Shown: piece after piece, positions 35,693 to 46,577 of the stretch
How the letters are laid out: each line of letters opens with the position of its first letter
How positions within the stretch are numbered: position 1 is the first letter of the stretch
Assembly (NCBI GenBank): GCA_034004685.1
Contig: JAVEWG010000009.1
Span: 1-64,000, forward strand
Length of the DNA stretch: 64,000 bases
Direction of reading: 5' to 3'
Source: JAEUNX01 sp034004685
Lineage (GTDB): Bacteria; Pseudomonadota; Gammaproteobacteria; Burkholderiales; Rhodocyclaceae
Notes under the pieces: model-generated
The model's database searches: none
Told to the model about the DNA's origin: nothing
What the model saw: the letters and a program-made list of their open reading frames with translations, nothing else
Translations under genes and position numbers: made by a program

Positions 35693-36158
35693 TCAGTAGC
35701 GGTGATGACGCTCAGGCCCTGGCCAGCTGGCTGGAGGCCGACGATGTGGCCCTGGCGGAATGGCTCAACCAGCGCTGCCATTGCGTGTCCCTGGATCGCC
35801 CCGGCTCCATCGGCTGCTGGCCGGCGACCCCCGGGACGGGGCTCTTCACCACCTGATGGCCGAGGCCCGGCCCCACCTGTTCTCCGAATCCACCGTGTTC
35901 CTGCCGGGGGCCCACGCCCTGTATGCCGACAAGCGCAACCTGATTGGTCTCTCGGACCCGGCCTGGCTGGCCCGGATCGGGGTGGATGGGGCCACCCGCA
36001 GCCTGCTGGCCCAGGGCATTCCGGCCCCCCGGCTGGTGCGTCGGGAGGATGCCGGGGCCCTCTGGTCTGCCCGCCTGTACCAGGGTCAGACCACCAATTT
36101 CCGCACTCCGGGCGGCGGATTCGCGCCGGTGGTGGTGGTCCCCGCCGGCCCGGCTTGA
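35689..36158 (+). pseudogene. Unknown conserved-looking protein split by a frameshift
   Basis: From GTG 35689, overlapping the helicase stop, the frame reads ASWLEADDVALAEWLNQRC and keeps high GC third positions until about 35800. It then runs into a stop at 35854. From about 35797 another frame becomes coding-like (RLHRLLAGDPRDGALHHL, then SESTVFLPGAHALYADKR) and continues to the stop at 36156. Adding one C to the CCCC run near 35797-35800 joins them into one protein of about 155 aa. I do not recognise the family. It is either a decaying gene or a base-call error in a homopolymer. It precedes mobB but is not obviously linked to it. Confidence 0.6.
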
Positions 36159-36232
36159 TCCGGGCCATGGGGCCGGGGCGGCGCCCTGTTGTATCCTTCC
36201 GCCTCCCATCATTCTTCGGGATGCCCTGATTC

Positions 36233-36721
36233 ATGAAAGTCTTCGGCATCGCCGGCTACTCCGGTACCGGCAAGACCACCCTGATCGAAAAGCTGATTCC
36301 CGTGTTCACCGGCCGGAGCCTCTCGGTATCGGTCATCAAGCACGCCCATCACGGCTTCGACCTGGACCGCCCAGGCAAGGATTCCTACCGTCATCGGGAG
36401 GCCGGCGCCGCCGAGGTATTGATGCTCTCCAATGACCGCTGGGTGCTGATGCACGAACTGCGGGGGGCGGCCGAGCCCACCCTGGAAGCGCAGTTGGCCA
36501 TCCTGTCCCCCTGCGACCTGGTGCTGATCGAAGGCTTCAAGGCGGCGGCGGTGCCCAAGATCGAGGTGTTCCGCCCGGCCCTGGGCAAGGGCCCCCTCCA
36601 TCCAGAAAACCCCCACGTGGTGGCGGTGGCTACCGATGCCCCCGGGGAATTTCCCCTGCCGGTGCTGGATCTCAACCAGGCGGAAGCCATCGCCGATTTC
36701 ATCATCGCTTATCCCACATGA
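36233..36721 (+). CDS. mobB: Molybdopterin-guanine dinucleotide biosynthesis adaptor MobB
   Basis: A 162-aa P-loop GTPase-like adaptor that assists MobA in attaching GMP to molybdopterin. The P-loop GYSGTGKTT is at residues 8-16, VIKHAHHGFDLDRPGKDSYR is the family signature, and LVLIEGFK is the Walker-B-like strand. First gene of the moco operon mobB-moeA-moaD-moaE, overlapping moeA by ATGA. Confidence 0.93.
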   Translation: MKVFGIAGYSGTGKTTLIEKLIPVFTGRSLSVSVIKHAHHGFDLDRPGKDSYRHREAGAAEVLMLSNDRWVLMHELRGAAEPTLEAQLAILSPCDLVLIEGFKAAAVPKIEVFRPALGKGPLHPENPHVVAVATDAPGEFPLPVLDLNQAEAIADFIIAYPT

Positions 36722-37926
36722 GTCTTTCAGACCTGCTTTCCTACGACGAAGCCCTGGCCCGCCTCCTGGCCGCGGCCCGCCCCCTGGCGGACATCGAAAC
36801 GGTGGATACCCTGGCGGCCCGGGGGCGGGTGCTGGCGGCGGATCAGACCGCCAGCGTCACTGTGCCGGCCCAGGACAACTCCGCCATGGATGGCTACGCG
36901 GTGCGCTGCGCGGACGTGCCGGCCCCGGGTGTCCGGCTACCGGTGAGCCAACGCATCCCGGCGGGCAGTGTCGGCCATCGCCTGGCCCCGGGCAGCGCCG
37001 CCCGCATCTTCACCGGCGCGCCCTTGCCTGCCGGCGCCGACGCGGTGGTGATGCAGGAGCTGTGCGAACACGCCGGCGAGGAAGTGCTCATCAACCACTT
37101 CCCGGCCCCCGGGGAGGCGGTGCACCGGGCCGGGGAGGACATGCAGGTGGGCCGGGTGGTGCTCCACGGCGGTACCCGCCTGGCGCCCCAGCACCTGGCC
37201 ATTGCCGCCGCCGCCGGGCTGGCCAGCCTGCCGGTGCGGCGGCGCCTGCGGGTGGCGGTGCTGTGCACCGGCAACGAGCTGGCAATGCCGGGCCAGCCCC
37301 TGCCGCCGGGGGGGCTCTACAACAGCAACCGCTACCTGGTCATCGCCCTGCTGGAAAGCCTGGGCTGCCAGGTCACCGACCTGGGCATCGTCCCGGACAG
37401 TCTGGCGGCTACCCGGGAGGCCCTGCGCCAGGCGGCCCGGGGGCAGGATCTGATCCTGTCCTGCGGCGGCGTCTCCGTGGGGGAGGAGGATCACGTCAAG
37501 CCGGCGGTGGAGGCGGAGGGGGCGCTCCTCATGTGGAAGATCGCCCTCAAGCCCGGCAAGCCCCTGGCTTTTGGCCGGGTGGGGGAAACAGCCTTCATCG
37601 GCCTGCCGGGCAATCCGGTGTCCAGCTTTGTCACCTTCCTGATGCTGGTGCGGCCCTATGTGCTGGCCTGCCAGGGGGGCAGCCGGACCACCGTCGAGCC
37701 CCTGCTGTTGCGGGCCGAGTTCGACCGCCCACGGCCGGATCAGCGGCGGGAATTCCTGCGGGCTCGGCGCACCGCCGACGGGGGTGTGGAACTCTTCCCC
37801 AACCAGGGCCCCCATGTGCTCACCTCCACCGGCTGGGCCGATGGCCTGGTGGATGCCCCGGCCGGCGTACCCATCGGGCGGGGGGAAGCGGTGCGTTTCC
37901 TGCCCTTCAGCGAACTTCTGGGATGA
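36718..37926 (+). CDS. moeA: Molybdopterin molybdenumtransferase MoeA
   Basis: A 402-aa enzyme that inserts molybdate into adenylylated molybdopterin. NSAMDGYAVRCADV is the MoeA signature, CGGVSVGEEDHVK and GLPGNPVSSFVTF belong to the MogA-like catalytic domain, and the C-terminal beta-barrel domain IV is present. It is translationally coupled to both neighbours through ATGA overlaps. Confidence 0.95.
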   Translation: MSLSDLLSYDEALARLLAAARPLADIETVDTLAARGRVLAADQTASVTVPAQDNSAMDGYAVRCADVPAPGVRLPVSQRIPAGSVGHRLAPGSAARIFTGAPLPAGADAVVMQELCEHAGEEVLINHFPAPGEAVHRAGEDMQVGRVVLHGGTRLAPQHLAIAAAAGLASLPVRRRLRVAVLCTGNELAMPGQPLPPGGLYNSNRYLVIALLESLGCQVTDLGIVPDSLAATREALRQAARGQDLILSCGGVSVGEEDHVKPAVEAEGALLMWKIALKPGKPLAFGRVGETAFIGLPGNPVSSFVTFLMLVRPYVLACQGGSRTTVEPLLLRAEFDRPRPDQRREFLRARRTADGGVELFPNQGPHVLTSTGWADGLVDAPAGVPIGRGEAVRFLPFSELLG

Positions 37927-38186
37927 TCACCATGGACTTGAAGGTGTTGTATTTCGCCGGGCTGAGGGAAGCCCTGGGGTGTGGCGAGGAGAAGGTCGCC
38001 CTGCCTGTCGAGGCCATCACCGTGGGTGGCCTGCGGTCCTACCTGGCAAGCCGGGGCGAGGCCTGGGCGCCCCTGGCCTCCCATCGCAACCTGCGGGCAG
38101 CGGTGAACCAGCGGATGGTGGGTCCGGAGGCCCCCCTGGCGGCGGGCGACGAGGTGGCCTTCTTTCCGCCGGTGACGGGGGGGTGA
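37923..38186 (+). CDS. moaD: Molybdopterin synthase sulfur carrier subunit MoaD
   Basis: An 87-aa ubiquitin-like sulfur carrier whose C-terminal Gly-Gly (PPVTGG) is thiocarboxylated and donates sulfur to precursor Z inside MoaE. The frame starts at ATG 37923, inside the moeA stop, or nine bases later at the second ATG (MDLKVLYFAGLREALG). It lies one base before moaE, its obligate partner. Confidence 0.94.
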   Translation: MITMDLKVLYFAGLREALGCGEEKVALPVEAITVGGLRSYLASRGEAWAPLASHRNLRAAVNQRMVGPEAPLAAGDEVAFFPPVTGG

Positions 38187-38187
38187 A

Positions 38188-38640
38188 ATGAGCGTTGCGG
38201 TCCAGCACGGGGATTTCGATGTGGGCCTGGAGACAGCGGCCCTTTCCGCCGGCCGGCTGGAGGTGGGGGCGGTGGCCACCTTCGTGGGCCTGGTGCGGGG
38301 CGGCGGCCAGGGGGTGACGGCCATGACCCTGGAGCACTATCCGGGGATGACCGAATCGTCCCTGGAAGAAATCGTGGCCCAGGCCCGGGATCGCTGGCCG
38401 CTCCTGGCGGTGCGGGTGATCCATCGGGTTGGCCGGCTCCTGCCGGGGGAGCGGATCGTCTTTGTCGGCGTGGCCGCCTCCCATCGGGGCGCCGCCTTCG
38501 AGGCTTGCGAGTTCATCATGGATTATCTGAAGACCCGGGCGCCCTTCTGGAAGAAGGAAGAAACCCCCCAGGGCGGCCGCTGGGTGGACGCCCGGGAGAG
38601 CGACGATTCGGCAGCGGCCCGCTGGGAAGATCAGCCCTAG
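38188..38640 (+). CDS. moaE: Molybdopterin synthase catalytic subunit MoaE
   Basis: A 150-aa large subunit of molybdopterin synthase. VATFVGLVRGGGQGV is the N-terminal signature and LEHYPGMTE follows. The active-site lysine regions are RVIHRVGRLLPGE and the C-terminal KTRAPFWKKEE. It ends the operon; the strong hairpin downstream is oriented for the opposite strand. Confidence 0.95.
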   Translation: MSVAVQHGDFDVGLETAALSAGRLEVGAVATFVGLVRGGGQGVTAMTLEHYPGMTESSLEEIVAQARDRWPLLAVRVIHRVGRLLPGERIVFVGVAASHRGAAFEACEFIMDYLKTRAPFWKKEETPQGGRWVDARESDDSAAARWEDQP

Positions 38641-38725
38641 GAGCCTGTCGGTCCGGGGCTTGTTCGGCTACCCCCCACGACCCATTCGGCCCCTCCAGGG
38701 CGGGGCGCCGGCTCGGCAAGGCCGC

Positions 38726-38760
38726 AAAAAAACCAAGCCCCCGGGGGGGCGGGGGCTTGG
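38726..38760 (-). terminator. Terminator for the phasin gene
   Basis: Minus strand: CCAAGCCCCC, short C-rich loop, GGGGGCTTGG, then TTTTTTT. Ten base pairs, 54 bases past the phasin stop. Confidence 0.9.
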
Positions 38761-38813
38761 TCGGTGGTTGGCAAGGGCGCCTTGGCGCCGTTTTTCAGCC
38801 GGGCCGGAAAAGC

Positions 38814-39326
38814 TTACTTCTTGCCCTTCGTAGCGCCACCCATCTGGGAAAAGACCTGAAAGGCGTCGGTGGAGGCCTTGGTCATCTGCTCGAAGGCGGC
38901 CCGGGTGGTGTCCATGGCGGTCTGGATCGCCCCCAGGGCGTTCTGGTCGGTGATGGGCATGCCCTTGAACATCTTCTGCATGCTGTCGAACACGTCCTGG
39001 CTGCCGGAGCTCAGCTGCTCGGTGACCATCTTGCCCACTTCCGCCTGGGTCTGGCTGGCGATCTCGGCGATCGCCTTGGCGCAGGAGAGCATCTTTTCAG
39101 TGGTGCTCTGGGCGTAAGCGGTGCGCAGGTCCAGCACGTCCTTGGGTTCTTTGATTGCGGTCATGGCCTTGGCGTTGTGCACCCCTTCCTCGAACAGCGC
39201 CTTGGCGGTCTGAACCTGGAGTTCCATGATCTTCTGGGAGTTTTCGATGGAAAGCTGGGCCAGCCGCATGGCCGCCTCAAGGTTCTTCTTCTGAATTTCG
39301 TTGAGCTGCTCTTGCTTCGTCACCAT
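38814..39326 (-). CDS. phaP: Phasin family protein
   Basis: A 170-aa phasin that coats polyhydroxyalkanoate granules. ATG 39326 is chosen for GGAGG placed seven bases upstream; a longer frame exists but has no such site. It is almost entirely amphipathic helix (LNEIQKKNLEAAMRLAQLS, IAEIASQTQAEVGKM) with lysine-rich ends (ATKGKK), as in PhaP of betaproteobacteria. It is monocistronic, with its own terminator, and divergent from clpB. It implies PHA storage, although no synthase is in the window. Confidence 0.88.
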   Translation of the reverse strand: MVTKQEQLNEIQKKNLEAAMRLAQLSIENSQKIMELQVQTAKALFEEGVHNAKAMTAIKEPKDVLDLRTAYAQSTTEKMLSCAKAIAEIASQTQAEVGKMVTEQLSSGSQDVFDSMQKMFKGMPITDQNALGAIQTAMDTTRAAFEQMTKASTDAFQVFSQMGGATKGKK

Positions 39327-39546
39327 TTGATCCTCCAATGAACATGGGTGGGCTGTGGGCGAGGCGGCGCTCGATGCTCGGTTGCGCGGGGGCTGGACCC
39401 AACTATCCTCGGCCATTGTTCAAACTAGCACGGGCTAGGGGCCGGATGAGGCTTAAGCTGAAAATATTGTCCTACGACATGCAGGAATTGTTGCGGCGCA
39501 GCAACGGTTGTTGGGGAGCCGCTCGCCAGGAGCCATGGGAAGGCAG

Positions 39547-39573
39547 TTGAAAATTCTCCGATGGCCCCCATCT
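39547..39573 (+). promoter_or_regulatory. Sigma-32 heat-shock promoter for clpB
   Basis: TTGAAA (39547-39552), a 13-base spacer and CCCCATCT (39566-39573) match the CTTGAAA / CCCCATnT sigma-32 consensus almost exactly. It lies 37 bases before the clpB start. Confidence 0.88.
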
Positions 39574-39610
39574 GGGAGCCAACACGCTCATAACCCTCGA
39601 GGGGTCTTTC

Positions 39611-42199
<2,589 letters not shown>

Positions 42200-42282
42200 A
42201 GCTGGCGCCGAGCGCGGCGCAGTTGGCAGGCTGATGGGGGACGGGCGGATACACTGGGCCCGTCCTTTTCGTTGGCCGGCCC

Positions 42283-43116
42283 ATGTTTCCCTTTCCCATC
42301 ATCCGCCTGCTGTGCTGCCTCCTTCTGGCTGGAGCCGCAGCTGCCGCCTGGGCCCAGGAGGGCGAAGCGCCGGTGGTGGCGGGCTTGCTGGAGGCGGGCC
42401 AAGCGGCGGAGCGGCGCCATGCCCTGGCCGCTGCCGAGGTCCGCTACTGCGCCGCCGCCCGTCTGGGCAGCGTGGAGTCCCAATACCGTCTGGGGCGTCT
42501 CTATCTGGGCATGGCCTACGCCAGCCGCAACCGGGAGGCCCGGACCCTGCTGGCCATGGCAGCCAGCCAGGGCCACGGGGCTGCCCAAGGGCTGATGGAC
42601 AACCAGTCAGTGGATGGGGAGGCTGTTCCCGCCTGCCTGATTCACGCCACCGATGCCCAGGCCCTGCTGGCCCAGGGGATCGGCGCGGACCAGGGGCTGG
42701 CGGTGGCCCGCCTGGCGCCAGACCGCCTGCGCATCGCCCGGCTGGTGGAAGAGCTGGCCCACCGCCATGGGGTGGACCCGCGTCTGGCCCTGGCCATCGC
42801 CCGGGTGGAGTCCAACTTCGACCCCTCGGCGGTATCCGCCAGGAACGCCCTGGGGGTGATGCAGCTCATCCCCGCCACCGCCGCCCGCTTTGGCGTCCGG
42901 GATCCCCTGGACCCGACCCAGAACGTCAAGGGCGGGTTGGCTTACCTACGCTGGTTGATGGCAACCTTCGACGGGGATCTGGTCAAGGTGGTGGCGGCCT
43001 ACAACGCCGGCGAGGGCAATGTGCAGCGTCATGGCGGGGTGCCCCCCTCCAGCGAGACCCGGGACTACGTGCGCAAGGTGCTGGGCTTCCACGGTGGGGA
43101 CGGGCCGGAGGTTTGA
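42283..43116 (+). CDS. Periplasmic lytic transglycosylase, SLT domain
   Basis: A 277-aa protein with a signal peptide (1-24, LLCCLLLAGAAAAAWAQ). A Sel1/TPR-like helical segment follows (about 50-105, SQYRLGRLYLGMAY ... LLAMAASQGHGAAQ), then a C-terminal SLT domain. The catalytic glutamate is in ARVESNFDPSAVS; ALGVMQLIPATAARFGV and VAAYNAGEGNV are the remaining SLT motifs. It cleaves peptidoglycan to anhydromuropeptides. The Sel1-SLT combination recalls invasion- or pilus-associated transglycosylases, but there is no such locus here. Confidence 0.88.
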   Translation: MFPFPIIRLLCCLLLAGAAAAAWAQEGEAPVVAGLLEAGQAAERRHALAAAEVRYCAAARLGSVESQYRLGRLYLGMAYASRNREARTLLAMAASQGHGAAQGLMDNQSVDGEAVPACLIHATDAQALLAQGIGADQGLAVARLAPDRLRIARLVEELAHRHGVDPRLALAIARVESNFDPSAVSARNALGVMQLIPATAARFGVRDPLDPTQNVKGGLAYLRWLMATFDGDLVKVVAAYNAGEGNVQRHGGVPPSSETRDYVRKVLGFHGGDGPEV

Positions 43117-43162
43117 CGCTGGTCGTGCCGTGGCACCCGGGTGGCCCCACCCATTCCAGCAC

Positions 43163-43615
43163 CTAGTCCAGATCCGGATCGTCGAAGGCCTGATCCAGTT
43201 CCTGGGTGTAGAGCAAGGCGTGGCGGCGGGCCATGGCGGTGCTGGCCAGCTCCTGGAGGACCGCCAGGGCGGATTCCAGCCGCTCGCGGGTGGGGGTTGC
43301 CGGGGATGCGTCGGCCAGGGCCTGGCCCCAACGGATCGCCAGGGCGGACAGATCCGGGCCGGCCAGTGCCGCCAGGGCCCGGGTCAGGCCCGGATCGCAT
43401 TCGGACACAATGTCTTCGGGGCAGTCCCCATCCAGGGCCAGGCGGGGCTCGAAGTTTCCCGCCAGGAGCCCCCCCAGGGTCGCCAGCTCAAATTCGGTGA
43501 GCCCCTCCAGGCGGACCCGGGGGATCCCGTCGGAGGTTGCTTCCGCCTCACCGTCGTCGGCGAAGAAGGCGGCTTCCGCCTGGCGGCGGGGGGCTACGGC
43601 AAGGTCCAGATGCAT
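43163..43615 (-). CDS. Unknown acidic protein
   Basis: A 150-aa acidic, alanine/leucine-rich protein, predicted soluble and helical, with no signal peptide or motif I recognise. Typical segments are VRLEGLTEFELATLGGLL and RLESALAVLQELASTAM. GC-rich third positions support coding. The ATG at 43615 has no Shine-Dalgarno: the T-run of the CBS-gene terminator ends directly in front of it. A later start is possible. It is convergent with the transglycosylase. Confidence 0.65.
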   Translation of the reverse strand: MHLDLAVAPRRQAEAAFFADDGEAEATSDGIPRVRLEGLTEFELATLGGLLAGNFEPRLALDGDCPEDIVSECDPGLTRALAALAGPDLSALAIRWGQALADASPATPTRERLESALAVLQELASTAMARRHALLYTQELDQAFDDPDLD

Positions 43616-43618
43616 GGG

Positions 43619-43644
43619 AAAAAAAGGGGGGCTCGCCGCCCCCC
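43619..43644 (-). terminator. Terminator after the CBS-domain gene
   Basis: Minus strand: GGGGGGC, 5-base loop, GCCCCCC, then TTTTTTT. The T-run ends three bases before the ATG of the next gene on the same strand. Confidence 0.9.
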
Positions 43645-43651
43645 GGCAGGG

Positions 43652-44095
43652 TCAGGTGGTGATTTCGCCGGCGATGTAGCTGGACAGTTGATGGATCGTG
43701 GCTTCCTGCTCGGCGATGATGGCCTTGACCACGTCGCCGATGGTGATGATGCCCACCAGCTTGCCCTGCTCGACCACCGGCAGGTGGCGGAAGCGGTTGT
43801 CGGTCATGATGTTCATCACCTGGTCGATGGTGTGGCTGGGGGTGATGGTGCACACGTTGGGGGTCATCAGGTCGCCGATCTGGCTTTCCCGGGAGGTCCG
43901 GCCCTGGAGGGCGACCTTACGGGCATAGTCCCGCTCGGTAAAAATGCCCACGAGCCGTTCCGCCTCGATGACCAGCACTGCGCCGATGTCATTCCTGGCC
44001 ATGGACTCAAGGGCTTCCATGACCGTGGATTGCGGGCTCACGCTGACGGTCCGGGCACCTTTTTTTTCGAGAACCTGCTTGACGGTGGTGGACAT
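43652..44095 (-). CDS. CBS-pair domain protein
   Basis: A 147-aa protein consisting of two CBS motifs that together form a Bateman module, which usually binds adenine nucleotides. Repeat one is VSVSPQSTVMEALESMARN ... GIFTERDYARKV. Repeat two is CTITPSHTIDQVMNIMTDN ... GIITIGDVVKAI. ATG 44095 has GGAGGGAG upstream. It is monocistronic by its terminator. Stand-alone proteins of this type are thought to regulate partners by energy state; no partner is evident here. Confidence 0.9.
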   Translation of the reverse strand: MSTTVKQVLEKKGARTVSVSPQSTVMEALESMARNDIGAVLVIEAERLVGIFTERDYARKVALQGRTSRESQIGDLMTPNVCTITPSHTIDQVMNIMTDNRFRHLPVVEQGKLVGIITIGDVVKAIIAEQEATIHQLSSYIAGEITT

Positions 44096-44156
44096 CTTTG
44101 ACTCCCTCCTTGGGTTGTGATGTGCGGGGTCGGCCCCTTTCGGGGCGTTTCCCACG

Positions 44157-44219
44157 GCTAGGGTCAGTTGACCTTGGATTCGGGGGTCGCGCTCGAATCC
44201 AAGGTCAACAATTCCTAGC
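44157..44219. repeat. Large imperfect palindrome between panC and the CBS gene
   Basis: GTTGACCTTGGATTCG (44167-44182) and CGAATCCAAGGTCAAC (44194-44209) are perfect inverted repeats of 16 bases around an 11-base loop. Outside them, GCTAGG (44157-44162) pairs with CCTAGC (44214-44219) across a 4/4 internal loop. No T-run follows on either strand. Confidence 0.85.
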
Positions 44220-44263
44220 TTGGTACGAAGCCGGATTTGGCGCAAGCGCCCGGTGGCGGGGCC

Positions 44264-45091
44264 TCAGATTTCCAGATTGTCGATGAGCCGGGTGGCCCCC
44301 AGCCTGGCTGCGGCCAGCACCACCAGGGCAGTGTCGGAATGCTTTGGGGATTGGAGGTCAGCCTGGCGGCGCACACTGATGTAGTCGGGCTTCCAGCCAT
44401 GGGCGGCCAGGTCGGCGATGGCCGCAGTTTCGAGGCCCAGGAAGTTGCGATCACCTCCCGCCACGGCAGCGCGGATGTGGTTGATCAGGCGATGCAGGCG
44501 GGGCGCCTCGGCCCGTTCGGCGGCGGACAGGTAGCCGTTGCGGGAGGACAGGGCCAGGCCGTCGGGGGCCCGCACCGTGTCCCCGGGGATGATTTCCACC
44601 GGCAGGTTGAATTCCCGCACCATGTTGCGGATCACCATGAGCTGCTGGTAGTCCTTCTTGCCGAAGAGGGCGCAGTTGGGCTGGACGATGTTGAGGAGCT
44701 TCAGGACCACCGTGGCCATGCCCCGGAAGTGGCCTGGCCGGCAGTCGCCTTCCAGCACCCCCACCTGCACCCCGGCGGGATCCACCTGGTAGGTCTGGGG
44801 CTCGGGGTACATTTCCTCTTCGGTGGGGGCGAAGAGGTGGGCTACCCCGGCGGCTTCGAGGCGTTCGCAGTCAGCCTGGAAGGTGCGGGGATAGCGGTCG
44901 AAATCCTCGCCGGCGCCGAATTGCAGGCGATTCACGAAGATGCTCGCCGCCACCGTGTCGGCATGCTGGAAGGCCTGGCGCATCAGGGCGACGTGGCCGT
45001 CGTGGAGGTTGCCCATGGTGGGCACGAAGGCAAGCCGCCCACAGGAGGGCCGGGCGGCCCGGAAACTGGCGATGGTGGTATGGATCTGCAT
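44264..45091 (-). CDS. panC: Pantoate-beta-alanine ligase
   Basis: A 275-aa ligase that joins pantoate and beta-alanine through a pantoyl-adenylate, last step of pantothenate synthesis. The HIGH-type motif is HDGH in FVPTMGNLHDGHVALM, followed by NRLQFGAGEDFDRYPR, LFGKKDYQQL and ALSSRNGYLS. It follows panB by eight bases on the same transcript. Confidence 0.96.
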   Translation of the reverse strand: MQIHTTIASFRAARPSCGRLAFVPTMGNLHDGHVALMRQAFQHADTVAASIFVNRLQFGAGEDFDRYPRTFQADCERLEAAGVAHLFAPTEEEMYPEPQTYQVDPAGVQVGVLEGDCRPGHFRGMATVVLKLLNIVQPNCALFGKKDYQQLMVIRNMVREFNLPVEIIPGDTVRAPDGLALSSRNGYLSAAERAEAPRLHRLINHIRAAVAGGDRNFLGLETAAIADLAAHGWKPDYISVRRQADLQSPKHSDTALVVLAAARLGATRLIDNLEI

Positions 45092-45099
45092 GGGCGGGT

Positions 45100-45915
45100 T
45101 CAGTAGCAGTGTTCGGGGGCGGGGAAGCTGCCGTCCTTGACGGCGGCCACATAGGCCGCCACGGCGGCATCGATGCTGGCCGCGTTCTGCATGAAGTTGC
45201 GCACGAAGCGGGCGGTCTTGCCGGGATAGACCCCCAGCATGTCGTGGAGCACCAGCACCTGGCCGTCGCAATCCTTGCCGGCGCCGATGCCGATGGTGGC
45301 CATGGATTTGAGCAGGGCGGTGATTTCGGCGGCCACCGCGGCGGGGACCATTTCCAGCACCACCAGGGCGGCGCCGGCCTGTTCCAGGGCCAGGGCGTCG
45401 GCCTTCAGGCGGGCGGCGCCGGCCTCGCTCTTGCCCTGGACCCGGTAGCCCCCCAGTTGGTGCACCGACTGGGGGGTCAAGCCGATGTGGGCGCATACCG
45501 GCACGCCGCGCTCCACCAGGAAACGCACCGTTTCGGCCATGAACTCGCCCCCTTCCAGCTTCACCATCTGGGCGCCGGCGGCCATCAGGCGGGTGGCGCT
45601 GGCCATGGCCTGGGCCGGGTTCTGGTGGTAGCTGCCGAAGGGCAGGTCGGCGATGATCAGGGGACGGTTGCAGCCCCGGGCCACGCACTCGGTGTGATAG
45701 GCCATGTGGTCCAGGGTCACTGGCAGGGTGGATTTCTGGCCCTGGAGCACGTTGCCCAGGGAATCCCCCACCAGGATCACGTCCACCCCGTTGCGTTCCA
45801 GCAGTGCCGCGAAACTGGCGTCGTAGCCGGTGAGCATGGCGATCCTGCGACCTTCGGCGCGCATCTTGGCCAGTTCGGTGAGGGTGATGGGTTTGTCGTT
45901 CTGGAGGTAGGTCAT
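45100..45915 (-). CDS. panB: 3-methyl-2-oxobutanoate hydroxymethyltransferase
   Basis: A 271-aa enzyme transferring a hydroxymethyl group from methylene-THF to ketoisovalerate, giving ketopantoate. MLTGYDASFAALLE, VGDSLGNVLQG, the metal-binding DLPFGSY, KLEGGE and HIGLTPQSVHQLGGYRVQGK are all present. It sits between the deoxynucleoside kinase and panC, a common betaproteobacterial order. Confidence 0.97.
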   Translation of the reverse strand: MTYLQNDKPITLTELAKMRAEGRRIAMLTGYDASFAALLERNGVDVILVGDSLGNVLQGQKSTLPVTLDHMAYHTECVARGCNRPLIIADLPFGSYHQNPAQAMASATRLMAAGAQMVKLEGGEFMAETVRFLVERGVPVCAHIGLTPQSVHQLGGYRVQGKSEAGAARLKADALALEQAGAALVVLEMVPAAVAAEITALLKSMATIGIGAGKDCDGQVLVLHDMLGVYPGKTARFVRNFMQNAASIDAAVAAYVAAVKDGSFPAPEHCY

Positions 45916-45926
45916 GGGTTTCTCCG

Positions 45927-46568
45927 TCAGGCGGCGTAGCCGAAGAACTCCCGGTAGCCGCGCATGGCCCGCAGACGCTCCACCAGGAGATCGAAATCGC
46001 TGTCCACATCCACCGGGTTGAGCACTTCCGCATCCACGATGAACAGGGGTGCCCCTTCGTATTGATAGAAGTAGCGGGCGTAGCGCTCCGCCACCCGCTC
46101 CAGGTAGGCCTCATTGATCTTGCGTTCGGTTTCGATGCCCCGCTTGCGGATCCGTTCCATCAGGGTGTCGGGCTTGGCCTGGAGGTAGATCACCAGGTCC
46201 GGTTTGGGCAGATCGTCTGGGCGGAGCTGGTCGAAAAGGCGCTGATAGAGGGCCAGTTCGTCCTGGGGCAGATTGAGGGCGGCGAAGAGGGGGTCCTTCT
46301 CCAGCAGGAAATCCGAAACGATCCGGCCCTTGGGCCCGCCGTCGGCGGCGAGCGCCCGGAGCTGGTCGATGCGCTGGAAAAGAAAACTCAGTTGGGTGGA
46401 AAGGGCCCAGCGCTCCATGTTCTGGTAGAAGCGCCCCAGGAAAGGGTTGTGCTCGGGCTGCTCGAAGACCGTGGTGCTGCCCAGGCGTTCGGCCAGGCGT
46501 TTGGCCAGGGAGGTCTTGCCGGCCCCGATGGGGCCCTCCACCACGATGTATTGAGCTTTGTCGAGCAT
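45927..46568 (-). CDS. Deoxynucleoside kinase family protein
   Basis: A 213-aa P-loop kinase related to deoxyadenosine/deoxyguanosine kinases. The P-loop GPIGAGKT is at 12-19, the substrate-loop region is DFLLEKDPLFA, and the lid is RIRKRGIETERKI. It phosphorylates a deoxynucleoside in salvage; specificity cannot be read by eye. It is 11 bases upstream of panB and 9 downstream of the small membrane protein. Confidence 0.9.
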   Translation of the reverse strand: MLDKAQYIVVEGPIGAGKTSLAKRLAERLGSTTVFEQPEHNPFLGRFYQNMERWALSTQLSFLFQRIDQLRALAADGGPKGRIVSDFLLEKDPLFAALNLPQDELALYQRLFDQLRPDDLPKPDLVIYLQAKPDTLMERIRKRGIETERKINEAYLERVAERYARYFYQYEGAPLFIVDAEVLNPVDVDSDFDLLVERLRAMRGYREFFGYAA

Positions 46569-46577
46569 CGTCTGATC

